From a beta proteobacterium AAP99 (GTDB lineage Bacteria > Pseudomonadota > Gammaproteobacteria > Burkholderiales > Burkholderiaceae_C): 64,000 nt of DNA. The position numbers and the translations under genes are program-made. The notes under the pieces were generated by a model, which worked only from the letters and a program-made list of their open reading frames with translations, ran no database searches and had not been told where the DNA came from. Below are positions 1-8,163 of the stretch, one piece after another (the stretch's first letter is position 1; every line of letters starts with the position of its first letter). Location of the stretch: the NCBI GenBank assembly GCA_001295775.1, contig LJIA01000007.1, positions 162,988-226,987 on the forward strand, given 5' to 3'.

Positions 1-10
1 CCTCCCAGGA

Positions 11-73
11 GGCCTTTCCGCTTGTCTGGAGCGGCTCTCCAGCCATTTTGGTCTGGAAAGCCACATGAAATGG
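11..73 (+). repeat. Dispersed palindromic intergenic element, copy 1 (orientation A)
   Basis: This copy carries the family core TTTCCGCTTGTCTGG followed by GCGG, then a second hairpin around CCAGCCATTTTGG. The first stem is CCGC/GCGG enclosing TTGTCTGGA. The second pairs CCA with TGG. It lies just beyond the stop codon of the minus-strand amidohydrolase at 78. At least nine related copies occur in other gaps of the window. Seen directly by comparing intergenic sequences; the biological role is unknown. Confidence 0.75.
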
Positions 74-77
74 ACCT

Positions 78-1292
78 CTAGCCTGCGTGGTCCTGGGCGA
101 ACCACATCTCCGTCAGCCGCACCCAGTAGGTGGCGCCCAGCGGGATCAGATCGTCGTTGAAGTCGTAGCTGGGGTTGTGCAGGTTGCAGGGGCCCAGGCC
201 GTGGCCCATCTCGCGGTGGGTGCCGTCGCCGTTGGCGATGAACACGTAGCAGCCGGGCTTCTCCAGCAGGAAGAAGCTGAAGTCCTCGGCGCCCATGGTC
301 GGCTCCACGTTCGGGATGACGTTCTCATCGCCCACGACGGCGCGGGCCACGTCGGCGCAGAAGGCGGCTTCCGGGGCGCTGTTGATGGTGGGCGGATAGT
401 TGCGCAGGAACTCGACTTCGGCCGTGGCGCCAAAGGCGGCGCAGACACCGGCCACGATCTCGCGCATGCGGGCTTCGATCAAGTCCAGCACCTCGAGCGT
501 GAAGGTGCGCACCGTGCCGTTGAGCATGGCCGTGTCCGGAATGACATTGGTGGTGTCGCCGGCGTGGATCTGGGTGATCGACAGCACGGCCGCATCAATG
601 GGCTTCTTGTTGCGCGTGACGATGGTCTGCAGGGCCTGGGCGATATTCACGGCCACCATGACCGGGTCGCAGCCGTTGTGCGGCAGGGCGGCGTGCGCGC
701 CCTTGCCCGTGATGCGGATGGTGAATTCATTGGAACTCGCCATCTGCGGGCCGGGGGTCATCGCAAAAGTGCCCACCTTCATGCCCGGCCAGTTGTGCAT
801 GCCGAAGACCGCATCCATCGGAAAGAGCTTGAAGATGCCGTCCTCGATCATCTTGCGCGCACCGCCGCCGCCTTCTTCGGCCGGCTGGAAGATCAGATAC
901 ACCGTGCCATCGAAGTTGCGGTGCTTGCTCAGGTATTTGGCCGCGGCCAGCAGCATGGCGGTATGACCGTCATGCCCGCAGGCGTGCATCTTGCCGGCGT
1001 TCTTGCTGGCATGCGCAAACTGGTTGTGCTCCTGGATGGGCAGTGCATCCATGTCGGCGCGCAGGCCAATCGCCCGGTGCGCGTTCTTGCCCTGGCCCGT
1101 GCCCTTGATGGTGCCCACCACGCCCGTGCCACCGAGGCCGCGGTGGATCGGGATGCCCCAGGCGCTGAGCTGCTGAGCAACGAGGTCGGCGGTGGCGAAT
1201 TCCTCGAAGCGCAGCTCGGGGTTGGCATGAATCTGCCTGCGAATGGCCGTCGCTTCGTGGGCGTCAGCCAGGATCGGTTCAAGCAACTGCAT
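78..1292 (-). CDS. M20-family amidohydrolase (hippurate hydrolase / N-acyl amino acid amidohydrolase-like)
   Basis: A 404-residue cytoplasmic metallohydrolase, expected to cleave N-acyl or aromatic N-acyl amino acids to the free amino acid and a carboxylate. The M20 metal-ligand cluster HACGHDGH lies near residues 103-110 and the catalytic and ligand pair QPAEEGGGG near 137-144. A late MGAEDFSFF motif is also typical. The ATG at 1292 is chosen because AAGGAGT stands just upstream; the open frame continues upstream to 1565 but has no family similarity there. The gene is divergent from argE, with about 180 bp between them. The exact acyl substrate cannot be told from sequence. Confidence 0.9.
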   Translation of the reverse strand: MQLLEPILADAHEATAIRRQIHANPELRFEEFATADLVAQQLSAWGIPIHRGLGGTGVVGTIKGTGQGKNAHRAIGLRADMDALPIQEHNQFAHASKNAGKMHACGHDGHTAMLLAAAKYLSKHRNFDGTVYLIFQPAEEGGGGARKMIEDGIFKLFPMDAVFGMHNWPGMKVGTFAMTPGPQMASSNEFTIRITGKGAHAALPHNGCDPVMVAVNIAQALQTIVTRNKKPIDAAVLSITQIHAGDTTNVIPDTAMLNGTVRTFTLEVLDLIEARMREIVAGVCAAFGATAEVEFLRNYPPTINSAPEAAFCADVARAVVGDENVIPNVEPTMGAEDFSFFLLEKPGCYVFIANGDGTHREMGHGLGPCNLHNPSYDFNDDLIPLGATYWVRLTEMWFAQDHAG

Positions 1293-1473
1293 GGTGAGAC
1301 TCCTTGAAGCGCCTGAGTTTAAGGAGTGCCAATCTGGCCGTGCCAAGGGCGAACCCTGCGCAGTTTCAGCAACTGTCCCGGTGGATTGTGCGCCGCACCA
1401 GGCGGCTGTACCGGCGGCGGCTCGGGGCGTGAACCGATGTGCGCGCGCACCCTGCACCCATACACTCGACCGC

Positions 1474-2658
1474 ATGAATGCATCTCTGCCCACCCAGCGC
1501 CTGAGCAACTCGGTCGAGATGCTGCGCCAGCTCGTCAGCTTCAACACCATCTCCGCCGAATCCAACCTGGGCCTGATCGAGTTCAGCCGGGACTGGCTCG
1601 CCGCCCAGGGTGTGAAGAGCCGCCTGATCTACGACAGCACGGGCAAGAAGGCCAACCTCTTCGCCACGGTGGGCGAGGGCGCCGAGCCCGGCGTGATCCT
1701 CAGCGGCCACACGGATGTCGTGCCCGTGGTGGGCCAGCCCTGGAGCACCGATCCGTTCACGCTCACCGAGCGCGAGGGCAAGCTCTACGGCCGCGGCAGT
1801 GCGGACATGAAGGGCTTCATCGCCTGCGCGCTCAATGCCGTACCCGGCTACCTGGCCTCGCCGCTGGCGGGGGAGCGGCCCTTCCATCTGGCGCTGAGCT
1901 ATGACGAGGAGATCGGCTGCTTCGGCGTGTGGGGTCTGATCAAGGACATCCAGGAGAGCGGCGCCAAGGTCTCGGCCTGCATTGTCGGCGAGCCGTCCTC
2001 GATGCAGCCGATCGTCGCGCACAAGGGCACGCATCGGTTCCGCTGCTGCGTGCGCGGCAAGGAAGCGCATTCGGCCAACACCAACCAGGGTGTGAACGCG
2101 ATCCACTATGCCAGCCGGCTGATGAGTTTTCTTCAGGCGCGCGCTGAGCAGATTGCGGCCGGCGAGACACCGGATGCGAACTACCCCGTGCCCACCAGTA
2201 CGGTTTCGGTCACCATGATCGACGGCGGCACCGGCGCCAACATCATCCCGCTGCGCTGCGACTTCACGGTCGATGTGCGCACTCTCCCAGGCACCAGCTT
2301 TGCCGCGCTGCTCGACGAACTGAAGGCCTACGCGAGGACGCTGGAGCCCGAGATGAAGGCCGTGGCCGCCGACGCCGGCATCGATGTGCAGTTCATCGCC
2401 AGCATCGAGGGCTTTGGCGTGACCGATGCTGATCCGCTGCTGGCGCACGTGACTCGCCTGGCCGGCAGCCAGCGCAAGATCCAGGTCAGCTTCGGCACCG
2501 AAGCAGGCATCTTCCAGCGCGCGGGTATCCCCACCATCGTGATCGGCCCCGGCAACATCGACCAGGCCCACCAGCCGGACGAATTTGTGGAGATCGATCA
2601 GATCGCCCAATGCGACGCGTTCCTCACGCGCCTGCTGGCCGAACCCTTCTCAAATTGA
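1474..2658 (+). CDS. argE: Acetylornithine deacetylase
   Basis: A 394-residue M20 peptidase-fold deacetylase. It removes acetate from N2-acetylornithine in arginine synthesis. Metal ligands are visible: GHTDVVP near residues 78-84 (H79, D81), SADMKGF with D111, and the DEE motif near 144-146. A C-terminal HQPDEF supplies the last histidine. ATG at 1474 gives the normal family length of about 390; the open frame extends upstream to 1243 without similarity. It is 20 bp upstream of mmsA in the same direction, so the two may be co-transcribed. A related M20 deacylase of different specificity is the main alternative. Confidence 0.85.
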   Translation: MNASLPTQRLSNSVEMLRQLVSFNTISAESNLGLIEFSRDWLAAQGVKSRLIYDSTGKKANLFATVGEGAEPGVILSGHTDVVPVVGQPWSTDPFTLTEREGKLYGRGSADMKGFIACALNAVPGYLASPLAGERPFHLALSYDEEIGCFGVWGLIKDIQESGAKVSACIVGEPSSMQPIVAHKGTHRFRCCVRGKEAHSANTNQGVNAIHYASRLMSFLQARAEQIAAGETPDANYPVPTSTVSVTMIDGGTGANIIPLRCDFTVDVRTLPGTSFAALLDELKAYARTLEPEMKAVAADAGIDVQFIASIEGFGVTDADPLLAHVTRLAGSQRKIQVSFGTEAGIFQRAGIPTIVIGPGNIDQAHQPDEFVEIDQIAQCDAFLTRLLAEPFSN

Positions 2659-2678
2659 ACGCCATCCAGAAGAACGCC

Positions 2679-4214
<1,536 letters not shown>

Positions 4215-4219
4215 GCTAA

Positions 4220-4561
4220 CTCGCAGACATCGCGTTTGCGGTTTGGGACTTCCGGTTCGCCGATGACGGAGCGTGTCGGTGGACGATCATTGGTGGCTGG
4301 TTTCTGGTCTTTCTTGGCGTGATGTTGCCTTGGGCGATTGGTCGCTGGATCGTGTACACCGGCCTTGCCTTGGACTTCGTTGCAATTGGCGTCAGGTGGC
4401 ATCGGCATGATCAGCGCGTGAAGCTTGGGCGCCAACGGCGGCTCAGTTTTCGCGTACCGAAGATCAGCCAACCAATCGTGAATGACCCCCCGGCAGCGCC
4501 AGCCCCAGCAGACGAAAAGCCTTTAGCGGAATCTCGGTGTTACCATGGTGACACTATTTGA
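4220..4561 (+). pseudogene. Small membrane-protein-like reading frame lacking a usable start (possible remnant)
   Basis: The frame is open from 4220 to the stop at 4559-4561. From codons near 4280 to 4400 it encodes a very hydrophobic stretch (WTIIGGWFLVFLGV, then WAIGRWIVYTGLALDF) that looks like one or two membrane segments, followed by a basic tail. The first standard start in frame is GTG at 4319, which would cut the first membrane segment. This suggests a truncated remnant or an unusual start. Local GC is lower than that of mmsA. I recognise no family, and it may be non-coding. Confidence 0.35.
4537..4554. promoter_or_regulatory. Palindromic operator upstream of the antitoxin gene
   Basis: GTGTTACCATGGTGACAC is an 18-bp inverted repeat with one mismatched pair, centred on CCATGG and ending 6 bp before the antitoxin ATG at 4561. 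Ribbon-helix-helix antitoxins normally bind such palindromes to repress their own operon. Operator function is inference from position and symmetry. Confidence 0.6.
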
Positions 4562-4851
4562 TGAATTCAGCCATGACCACAACCTCACTCAAGTTGCCTG
4601 ACGAATTGAAGACTCAGATCAGTGAAGTGGCGCAGGGGCAAAACCTCAGTTCACATGCTTTCATGGTGAAGGCAATCGAAGATGCGGTGAGCCGCGCCAA
4701 GCTGAAAGCCGCCTGGCTCGCGCAGGGCGAGCAACGGCTGGATGCGGCCCAGCGCACTGGCAAGTCCGTTGCGGCGGATGAAGTGTTTGCCTGGATGCGC
4801 GAGCGCGGCGCTGGCCGCGCGGCAGCCGCGCCCAAGGCCCGCAAGGCATGA
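4561..4851 (+). CDS. Ribbon-helix-helix (ParD/CopG-like) antitoxin
   Basis: A 96-residue protein. Its N-terminal half (TTTSLKLPDELKTQISEVA, then NLSSHAFMVKAIEDAV) has the strand-helix-helix pattern of CopG/ParD DNA-binding antitoxins. The C-terminal half (residues about 50-96) is Ala/Arg-rich and would wrap the toxin. The ATG at 4561 is used; TTG at 4558 and ATG at 4573 are alternatives. It overlaps the toxin gene by ATGA, the usual coupling in these operons. The palindrome just upstream suggests autoregulation. Confidence 0.8.
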   Translation: MNSAMTTTSLKLPDELKTQISEVAQGQNLSSHAFMVKAIEDAVSRAKLKAAWLAQGEQRLDAAQRTGKSVAADEVFAWMRERGAGRAAAAPKARKA

Positions 4852-5153
4852 GCCAGCGCGAGCTGGACCTGCGTTTCAGTGACCATGCGATCGCCGACCT
4901 CGACCGAATCTTCGTCTTCTACGAGTCTCGCAACGAGCGGCTCGGAGAGCGCGCGACTGAGCAGCTCATCGAAGGCTTGCAGATTCTCACGCACAGCCCG
5001 TTTGTCGGCCGATCAGTCAGTGCACGCTTGAGGGAGTTGGTGATCGGCTGGGGCGCAAGCGGTTTTGTCGCGCTCTATCACGTGGACGTTGAGCAGAACG
5101 CAGTATTGCTTGTCGCCATCCGTCATCAGCGCGAGGCGGGCTACGGTGACTAA
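4848..5153 (+). CDS. ParE/RelE-superfamily toxin
   Basis: A 101-residue protein. It carries the ParE-type pattern FSDHAIADLDRIFVFYESRN, then SPFVGRSVSARLRELVIGWG, and a terminal beta strand VLLVAIRHQREAGY with the conserved IRHQRE end. Toxins of this fold poison gyrase (ParE) or cleave mRNA (RelE); IRHQRE and the antitoxin type favour ParE. It overlaps the antitoxin by four bases. The pair sits between mmsA and the beta-alanine transaminase, an order most simply explained by insertion into an amino-acid catabolic cluster. Confidence 0.8.
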   Translation: MSQRELDLRFSDHAIADLDRIFVFYESRNERLGERATEQLIEGLQILTHSPFVGRSVSARLRELVIGWGASGFVALYHVDVEQNAVLLVAIRHQREAGYGD

Positions 5154-5180
5154 TCGGAACAGCGCACATTGGAGCCCTTC

Positions 5181-6536
5181 ATGACCCTCTCGGTTGCCCC
5201 CGTTCTCAGCGACGAAATCCACCTGAAGCAGGAAGACCTCAACAACTACTGGATGCCCTTCACGGCCAACCGGCAGTTCAAGGGTGCGCCGCGGCTGATC
5301 GCCAAGGCAAAGGGCATGTACTACTGGGATGACCAGGGCCGGCAGATCCTGGATGGCATCGCTGGCCTGTGGTGCTGCAACGTGGGCCACAACCATCCGC
5401 GCGTGGTCGAGGCGATCCAGAAGCAGGCGGGCGTGCTGGACTACGCGCCGCCCTTCCAGATGGGCAACCCCTTGCAGTTCGAGCTGGCCAACCGGCTGGC
5501 CGACATCACGCCGGGCACGCTCAACAAGGTCTTCTACACAAACTCCGGCAGCGAGAGCGTGGACACCGCGTTGAAGATCGCGATTGCCTACCACCGCGCC
5601 CGCGGCGAGGGCTCGCGCGTGCGGCTGATCGGCCGTGAGCGCGGCTACCACGGCGTGGGCTTTGGCGGCATTGCGGTGGGCGGCATGGTGGCCAACCGCA
5701 AGATGTTCGGCACGCTCATGGCGGGCACGGACCACCTGCCGCAGACCTGGAATCTCAAGGAGCAGGCCTACAGCCACGGCCAGCCGGCCTGGGGGGCGCA
5801 TCTGGCCGATGAACTCGAGCGCCTGGTGGCCCTGCATGACGCATCCACCATCGCCGCGGTGATCGTGGAGCCGGTGGCGGGCTCGGCTGGCGTGCTGATT
5901 CCGCCCGTGGGTTATTTGCAGCGCCTGCGCGAGATCTGCGACAAGCACGGCATTCTGCTGATCTTTGATGAAGTGATCACCGGCTTCGGCCGCCTGGGCA
6001 CCGCCTTCGGCAGTCAGGCCCTGGGCGTGACGCCGGACCTCATGACCGTGGCCAAGGGCATCACCTCAGGCACCGTGCCCATGGGCGCGGTGTTCGCCAA
6101 GGACGAGATCTACGACACCTTCATGAGCGGCCCGGCGCACATGATCGAGCTGTTCCACGGCTACACCTACTCAGGCCACCCGCTGGCCTGCGCCGCGGGC
6201 ATCGCCGTGCAGCAGGTCTATCAGGAGGAGGGGCTTTTCCAGCGCGCCGCGGAGCTCGCGCCCTACTTCGAGCAGGCCGTGCATTCGCTCAAGGGCGCGC
6301 CGCATGTGATCGACTGCCGCAACCTGGGTCTGATGGGAGCAGTGGAGCTGCAGGGCCGCGCCGGCGCGCCCACCGCCAAGGCCTTCGAGGTGTTCCTGAA
6401 GTGCTACGAGCGCGGCGTGCTGATCCGCACCACGGGCGACATCCTGGCCTTCACGCCCTCGCTGATCGTGCAGAAGGCCGAGATCGACCGGATCTTCGGA
6501 ACGGTGCGCGAGGTGCTTGAGACCGTTGCGGCGTGA
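5181..6536 (+). CDS. Beta-alanine--pyruvate transaminase (omega-amino acid aminotransferase, class III)
   Basis: A 451-residue PLP enzyme. It moves the amino group of beta-alanine to pyruvate, giving malonate semialdehyde and alanine. The cofactor aspartate lies in LLIFDEVITGFGR (D263) and the Schiff-base lysine is K292 in TVAKGITSGTVPMGAVF. NSGSESVDTALKIA near 121-135 is the phosphate-binding region. The opening LNNYWMPFTANRQFK is typical of this subfamily. ATG at 5181 is preferred over the in-frame TTG at 5169. The product would feed MmsA. Other omega-amino acids could also be substrates. Confidence 0.92.
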   Translation: MTLSVAPVLSDEIHLKQEDLNNYWMPFTANRQFKGAPRLIAKAKGMYYWDDQGRQILDGIAGLWCCNVGHNHPRVVEAIQKQAGVLDYAPPFQMGNPLQFELANRLADITPGTLNKVFYTNSGSESVDTALKIAIAYHRARGEGSRVRLIGRERGYHGVGFGGIAVGGMVANRKMFGTLMAGTDHLPQTWNLKEQAYSHGQPAWGAHLADELERLVALHDASTIAAVIVEPVAGSAGVLIPPVGYLQRLREICDKHGILLIFDEVITGFGRLGTAFGSQALGVTPDLMTVAKGITSGTVPMGAVFAKDEIYDTFMSGPAHMIELFHGYTYSGHPLACAAGIAVQQVYQEEGLFQRAAELAPYFEQAVHSLKGAPHVIDCRNLGLMGAVELQGRAGAPTAKAFEVFLKCYERGVLIRTTGDILAFTPSLIVQKAEIDRIFGTVREVLETVAA

Positions 6537-6540
6537 GATG

Positions 6541-6558
6541 CACCGCCTTCGGGCGGGC
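6541..6558 (+). terminator. UUCG-tetraloop hairpin after the transaminase gene
   Basis: CCGCC (6543-6547), TTCG and GGCGG (6552-6556) form a very stable tetraloop hairpin starting 7 bases after the stop codon. No clear T-run follows, so intrinsic termination may be weak; mRNA 3'-end protection is the alternative. Confidence 0.5.
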
Positions 6559-6565
6559 AGTAAAA

Positions 6566-6601
6566 TCGGCCAAGATCCGCTTGCCGCAAGCGGAAATTGG
6601 C
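6566..6601 (+). repeat. Compact hairpin element, subtype related to the dispersed family
   Basis: A nested hairpin with outer stem GCCAA/TTGGC and inner stem CCGCTTG/CAAGCGG around CCG. It shares TCGGCCAAGATCCGC and CAAGCGGAAA with the copy at 46679-46717. It also shares CCGC...CAAGCGGAAA with the longer family elements. It could act as a terminator or a REP-like element. Confidence 0.6.
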
Positions 6602-6764
6602 TAGTCAGCATATTCAAACGAAAAGGCGGGTTGGCGTCAAAAATCGCCCCAAATTCAACGGTTGATTGAAAATCGACTGCAGCATGACGCCTTCGACCAG
6701 CGCGCCTGTTTGATCGGCCTTTGCCGAAGCGCCAGCCCTCAAGTCCCCTACATCCAGGCCGACA

Positions 6765-6866
6765 ACACTCGTACGGGGCAAAGCGGCAGAGATGCCGTGA
6801 CGCAAAGCCTCCGGTCCACGCGCGGCGCCTGCCGGCGCCGCGATGGATAGCGGGGCCGCCCTTTCA
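6765..6866 (+). ncRNA. Cyclic-di-GMP-I (GEMM-I) riboswitch
   Basis: The leader of the 6906 gene contains the GEMM-I hallmarks in order. GGGGCAAAGC leads into a CGGCA/TGCCG hairpin capped by the GNRA loop GAGA (6784-6797). GACGCAAAGCCTCCGG (6798-6813) is the ligand-pocket and tetraloop-receptor strand. A GC-rich P2 hairpin (GCGGCGCC/GGCGCCGC) follows, then GGATAGCGGGGCC (6845-6857). These match the well-known Vibrio cholerae Vc2 aptamer nearly base for base in the conserved parts. The outer P1 pairing is less clear by eye. It should sense c-di-GMP and control the downstream secreted protein. Confidence 0.88.
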
Positions 6867-6870
6867 CGAT

Positions 6871-6890
6871 GCGAACGCACTGACGTTCGC
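6871..6890 (+). promoter_or_regulatory. Expression-platform hairpin between riboswitch and ribosome binding site
   Basis: GCGAACG and CGTTCGC form a 7-bp stem with loop CACTGA, ending one base before AGGAAAGGA, the ribosome binding site of the 6906 gene. No T-run follows, so translational rather than transcriptional control seems likelier (inference). Confidence 0.5.
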
Positions 6891-6905
6891 CAGGAAAGGA
6901 ACAAC

Positions 6906-7319
6906 ATGAAGAAAACCATTCTCACGGGCCTGAGCGCAGGTGTGTTCTGCGCCCTGGTGCCCATGCTGGCTGTGGCCGACGACGCCACCTTGGTGCAGAC
7001 GCGCATCGCCGAAGCCGCCAGCATCCACACCTTTGCCACCGCCGCGCGCCTATGCGGCTCAATCAGCGAGCGCGAACTCGTGCTGGCGCAGAACCGCATG
7101 GATCGCATCCACGCCGTGGACATGAGCGCCGGCCAGCGCGAAACCTACCTGGTCCTGCGCGCCTCCAACAGCTTCAAGGAAACCGTGCTCGCACGCGCCG
7201 TGGAACACGTGCGCCGCGGCTGCGGGCAGGATCTGGCCGAGACCTGGCGCGACCTCAGCGTGAGCCTGGCCCAGGCCGATGTGCCTGCGAGCACGACGGT
7301 GGCCCTGCGCGCAGAATAG
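6906..7319 (+). CDS. Small secreted protein of unknown function under c-di-GMP riboswitch
   Basis: A 137-residue protein with a clear Sec signal peptide (MKKTILTGLSAGVFCALVP, cleavage near AVA-DD around residue 23). The mature part is about 114 residues, helical in character, with two cysteines (RLCGS and RRGCG) that could form a disulfide. AGGAAAGGA lies 6 bases before the ATG at 6906. I recognise no family. Control by a predicted c-di-GMP riboswitch suggests a role in surface life, adhesion or biofilm formation, but this is inference only. A terminator follows at 7392. Confidence 0.75.
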   Translation: MKKTILTGLSAGVFCALVPMLAVADDATLVQTRIAEAASIHTFATAARLCGSISERELVLAQNRMDRIHAVDMSAGQRETYLVLRASNSFKETVLARAVEHVRRGCGQDLAETWRDLSVSLAQADVPASTTVALRAE

Positions 7320-7391
7320 CGCACCGCATTCCGCATGCCGGTCGATCGGCGTGCCATCTCCGCCGAGCCGGGCGGCGTCATCACCCGGCCT

Positions 7392-7421
7392 CAACGGCTG
7401 CCTCAGGCGGGGCAGCCGTTG
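7392..7421. terminator. Intrinsic terminator between convergent genes
   Basis: An 11-bp perfect stem, CAACGGCTGCC/GGCAGCCGTTG, with an 8-base loop, followed on the plus strand by TCTTT. It sits between the ends of the 6906 gene and the convergent piuC-like gene and may serve both. Confidence 0.7.
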
Positions 7422-7470
7422 TCTTTGGGTGTACCGATCGCAAGCGGCTGCATTGGCCGCAGTGCGCTGC

Positions 7471-8154
7471 TCAGGTGCTCGCCCACATGCGCAGCAGGTT
7501 GTGATAGACCCCGGTCAGCTTCACGGCCTCGGGCGTCTCACCCTGCTGCTGGCGCAGCGCCAGCACGCTCATGTCGAGATCGAAGAGCAGGCGGCGCTGC
7601 GCGTCCTCGCGCACCATGCTCTCCACCCAGAAGAAGCTCGCCAGCCGAGCGCCGCGCGTGACCGGCTCGACGCGGTGCACGCTGCTCGAGGGATAGAGCA
7701 CCATGTGGCCGGCGGGCAGTTTGACCTGCTTGCTGCCGAAAGTGTCCTCGATCACCAGCTCCCCACCCTCGTACTCGCCGGGCTCGGCGAGAAACAGCGT
7801 GCAGGACACATCGGTGCGCACATGCTGCGCCGTGGGCGCAAAGGTGCGGATGGCGTTGTCGATGTGATTGCCGAAGGCGTTGGCCGCACCGGCGTAGCGG
7901 TTGAACAGGGGCGGGTAGATCTTGCGTGGCAATGCAGCCGTCATGAACAGGGCGCTGGCAGCGAGACCTTCCAGCACCAACTGGCGCGCCTCGCGCGCGG
8001 CCATGCTGGTCTCGGGCAGCTGCTGGTTGTTCTTGACCTGCGCGCTTTGCGTGCCGGCGGTGATGCGGCCATCGGCCCAGTCGGCGTCACGCATCAGTTC
8101 GCGGGCGCGCGCAAGCTTGTCGCCACTCAGCACCTCCGGAATCTGCAGCAGCAT
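7471..8154 (-). CDS. piuC: PKHD-type Fe(II)/2-oxoglutarate hydroxylase (PiuC/YbiX family)
   Basis: A 227-residue dioxygenase. The iron triad is seen as H-x-D in GNHIDNAIR and the distal histidine in [10 protein letters not shown]; the 2-oxoglutarate arginine lies in ARLASFFW. PiuC proteins are commonly encoded next to TonB siderophore receptors and are thought to modify siderophores or assist iron uptake; the reaction is not firmly known. It lies 9 bp downstream of the receptor gene on the same strand, so both should share the Fur-controlled promoter near 10540. Confidence 0.9.
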   Translation of the reverse strand: MLLQIPEVLSGDKLARARELMRDADWADGRITAGTQSAQVKNNQQLPETSMAAREARQLVLEGLAASALFMTAALPRKIYPPLFNRYAGAANAFGNHIDNAIRTFAPTAQHVRTDVSCTLFLAEPGEYEGGELVIEDTFGSKQVKLPAGHMVLYPSSSVHRVEPVTRGARLASFFWVESMVREDAQRRLLFDLDMSVLALRQQQGETPEAVKLTGVYHNLLRMWAST

Positions 8155-8163
8155 GGCAGGCTC

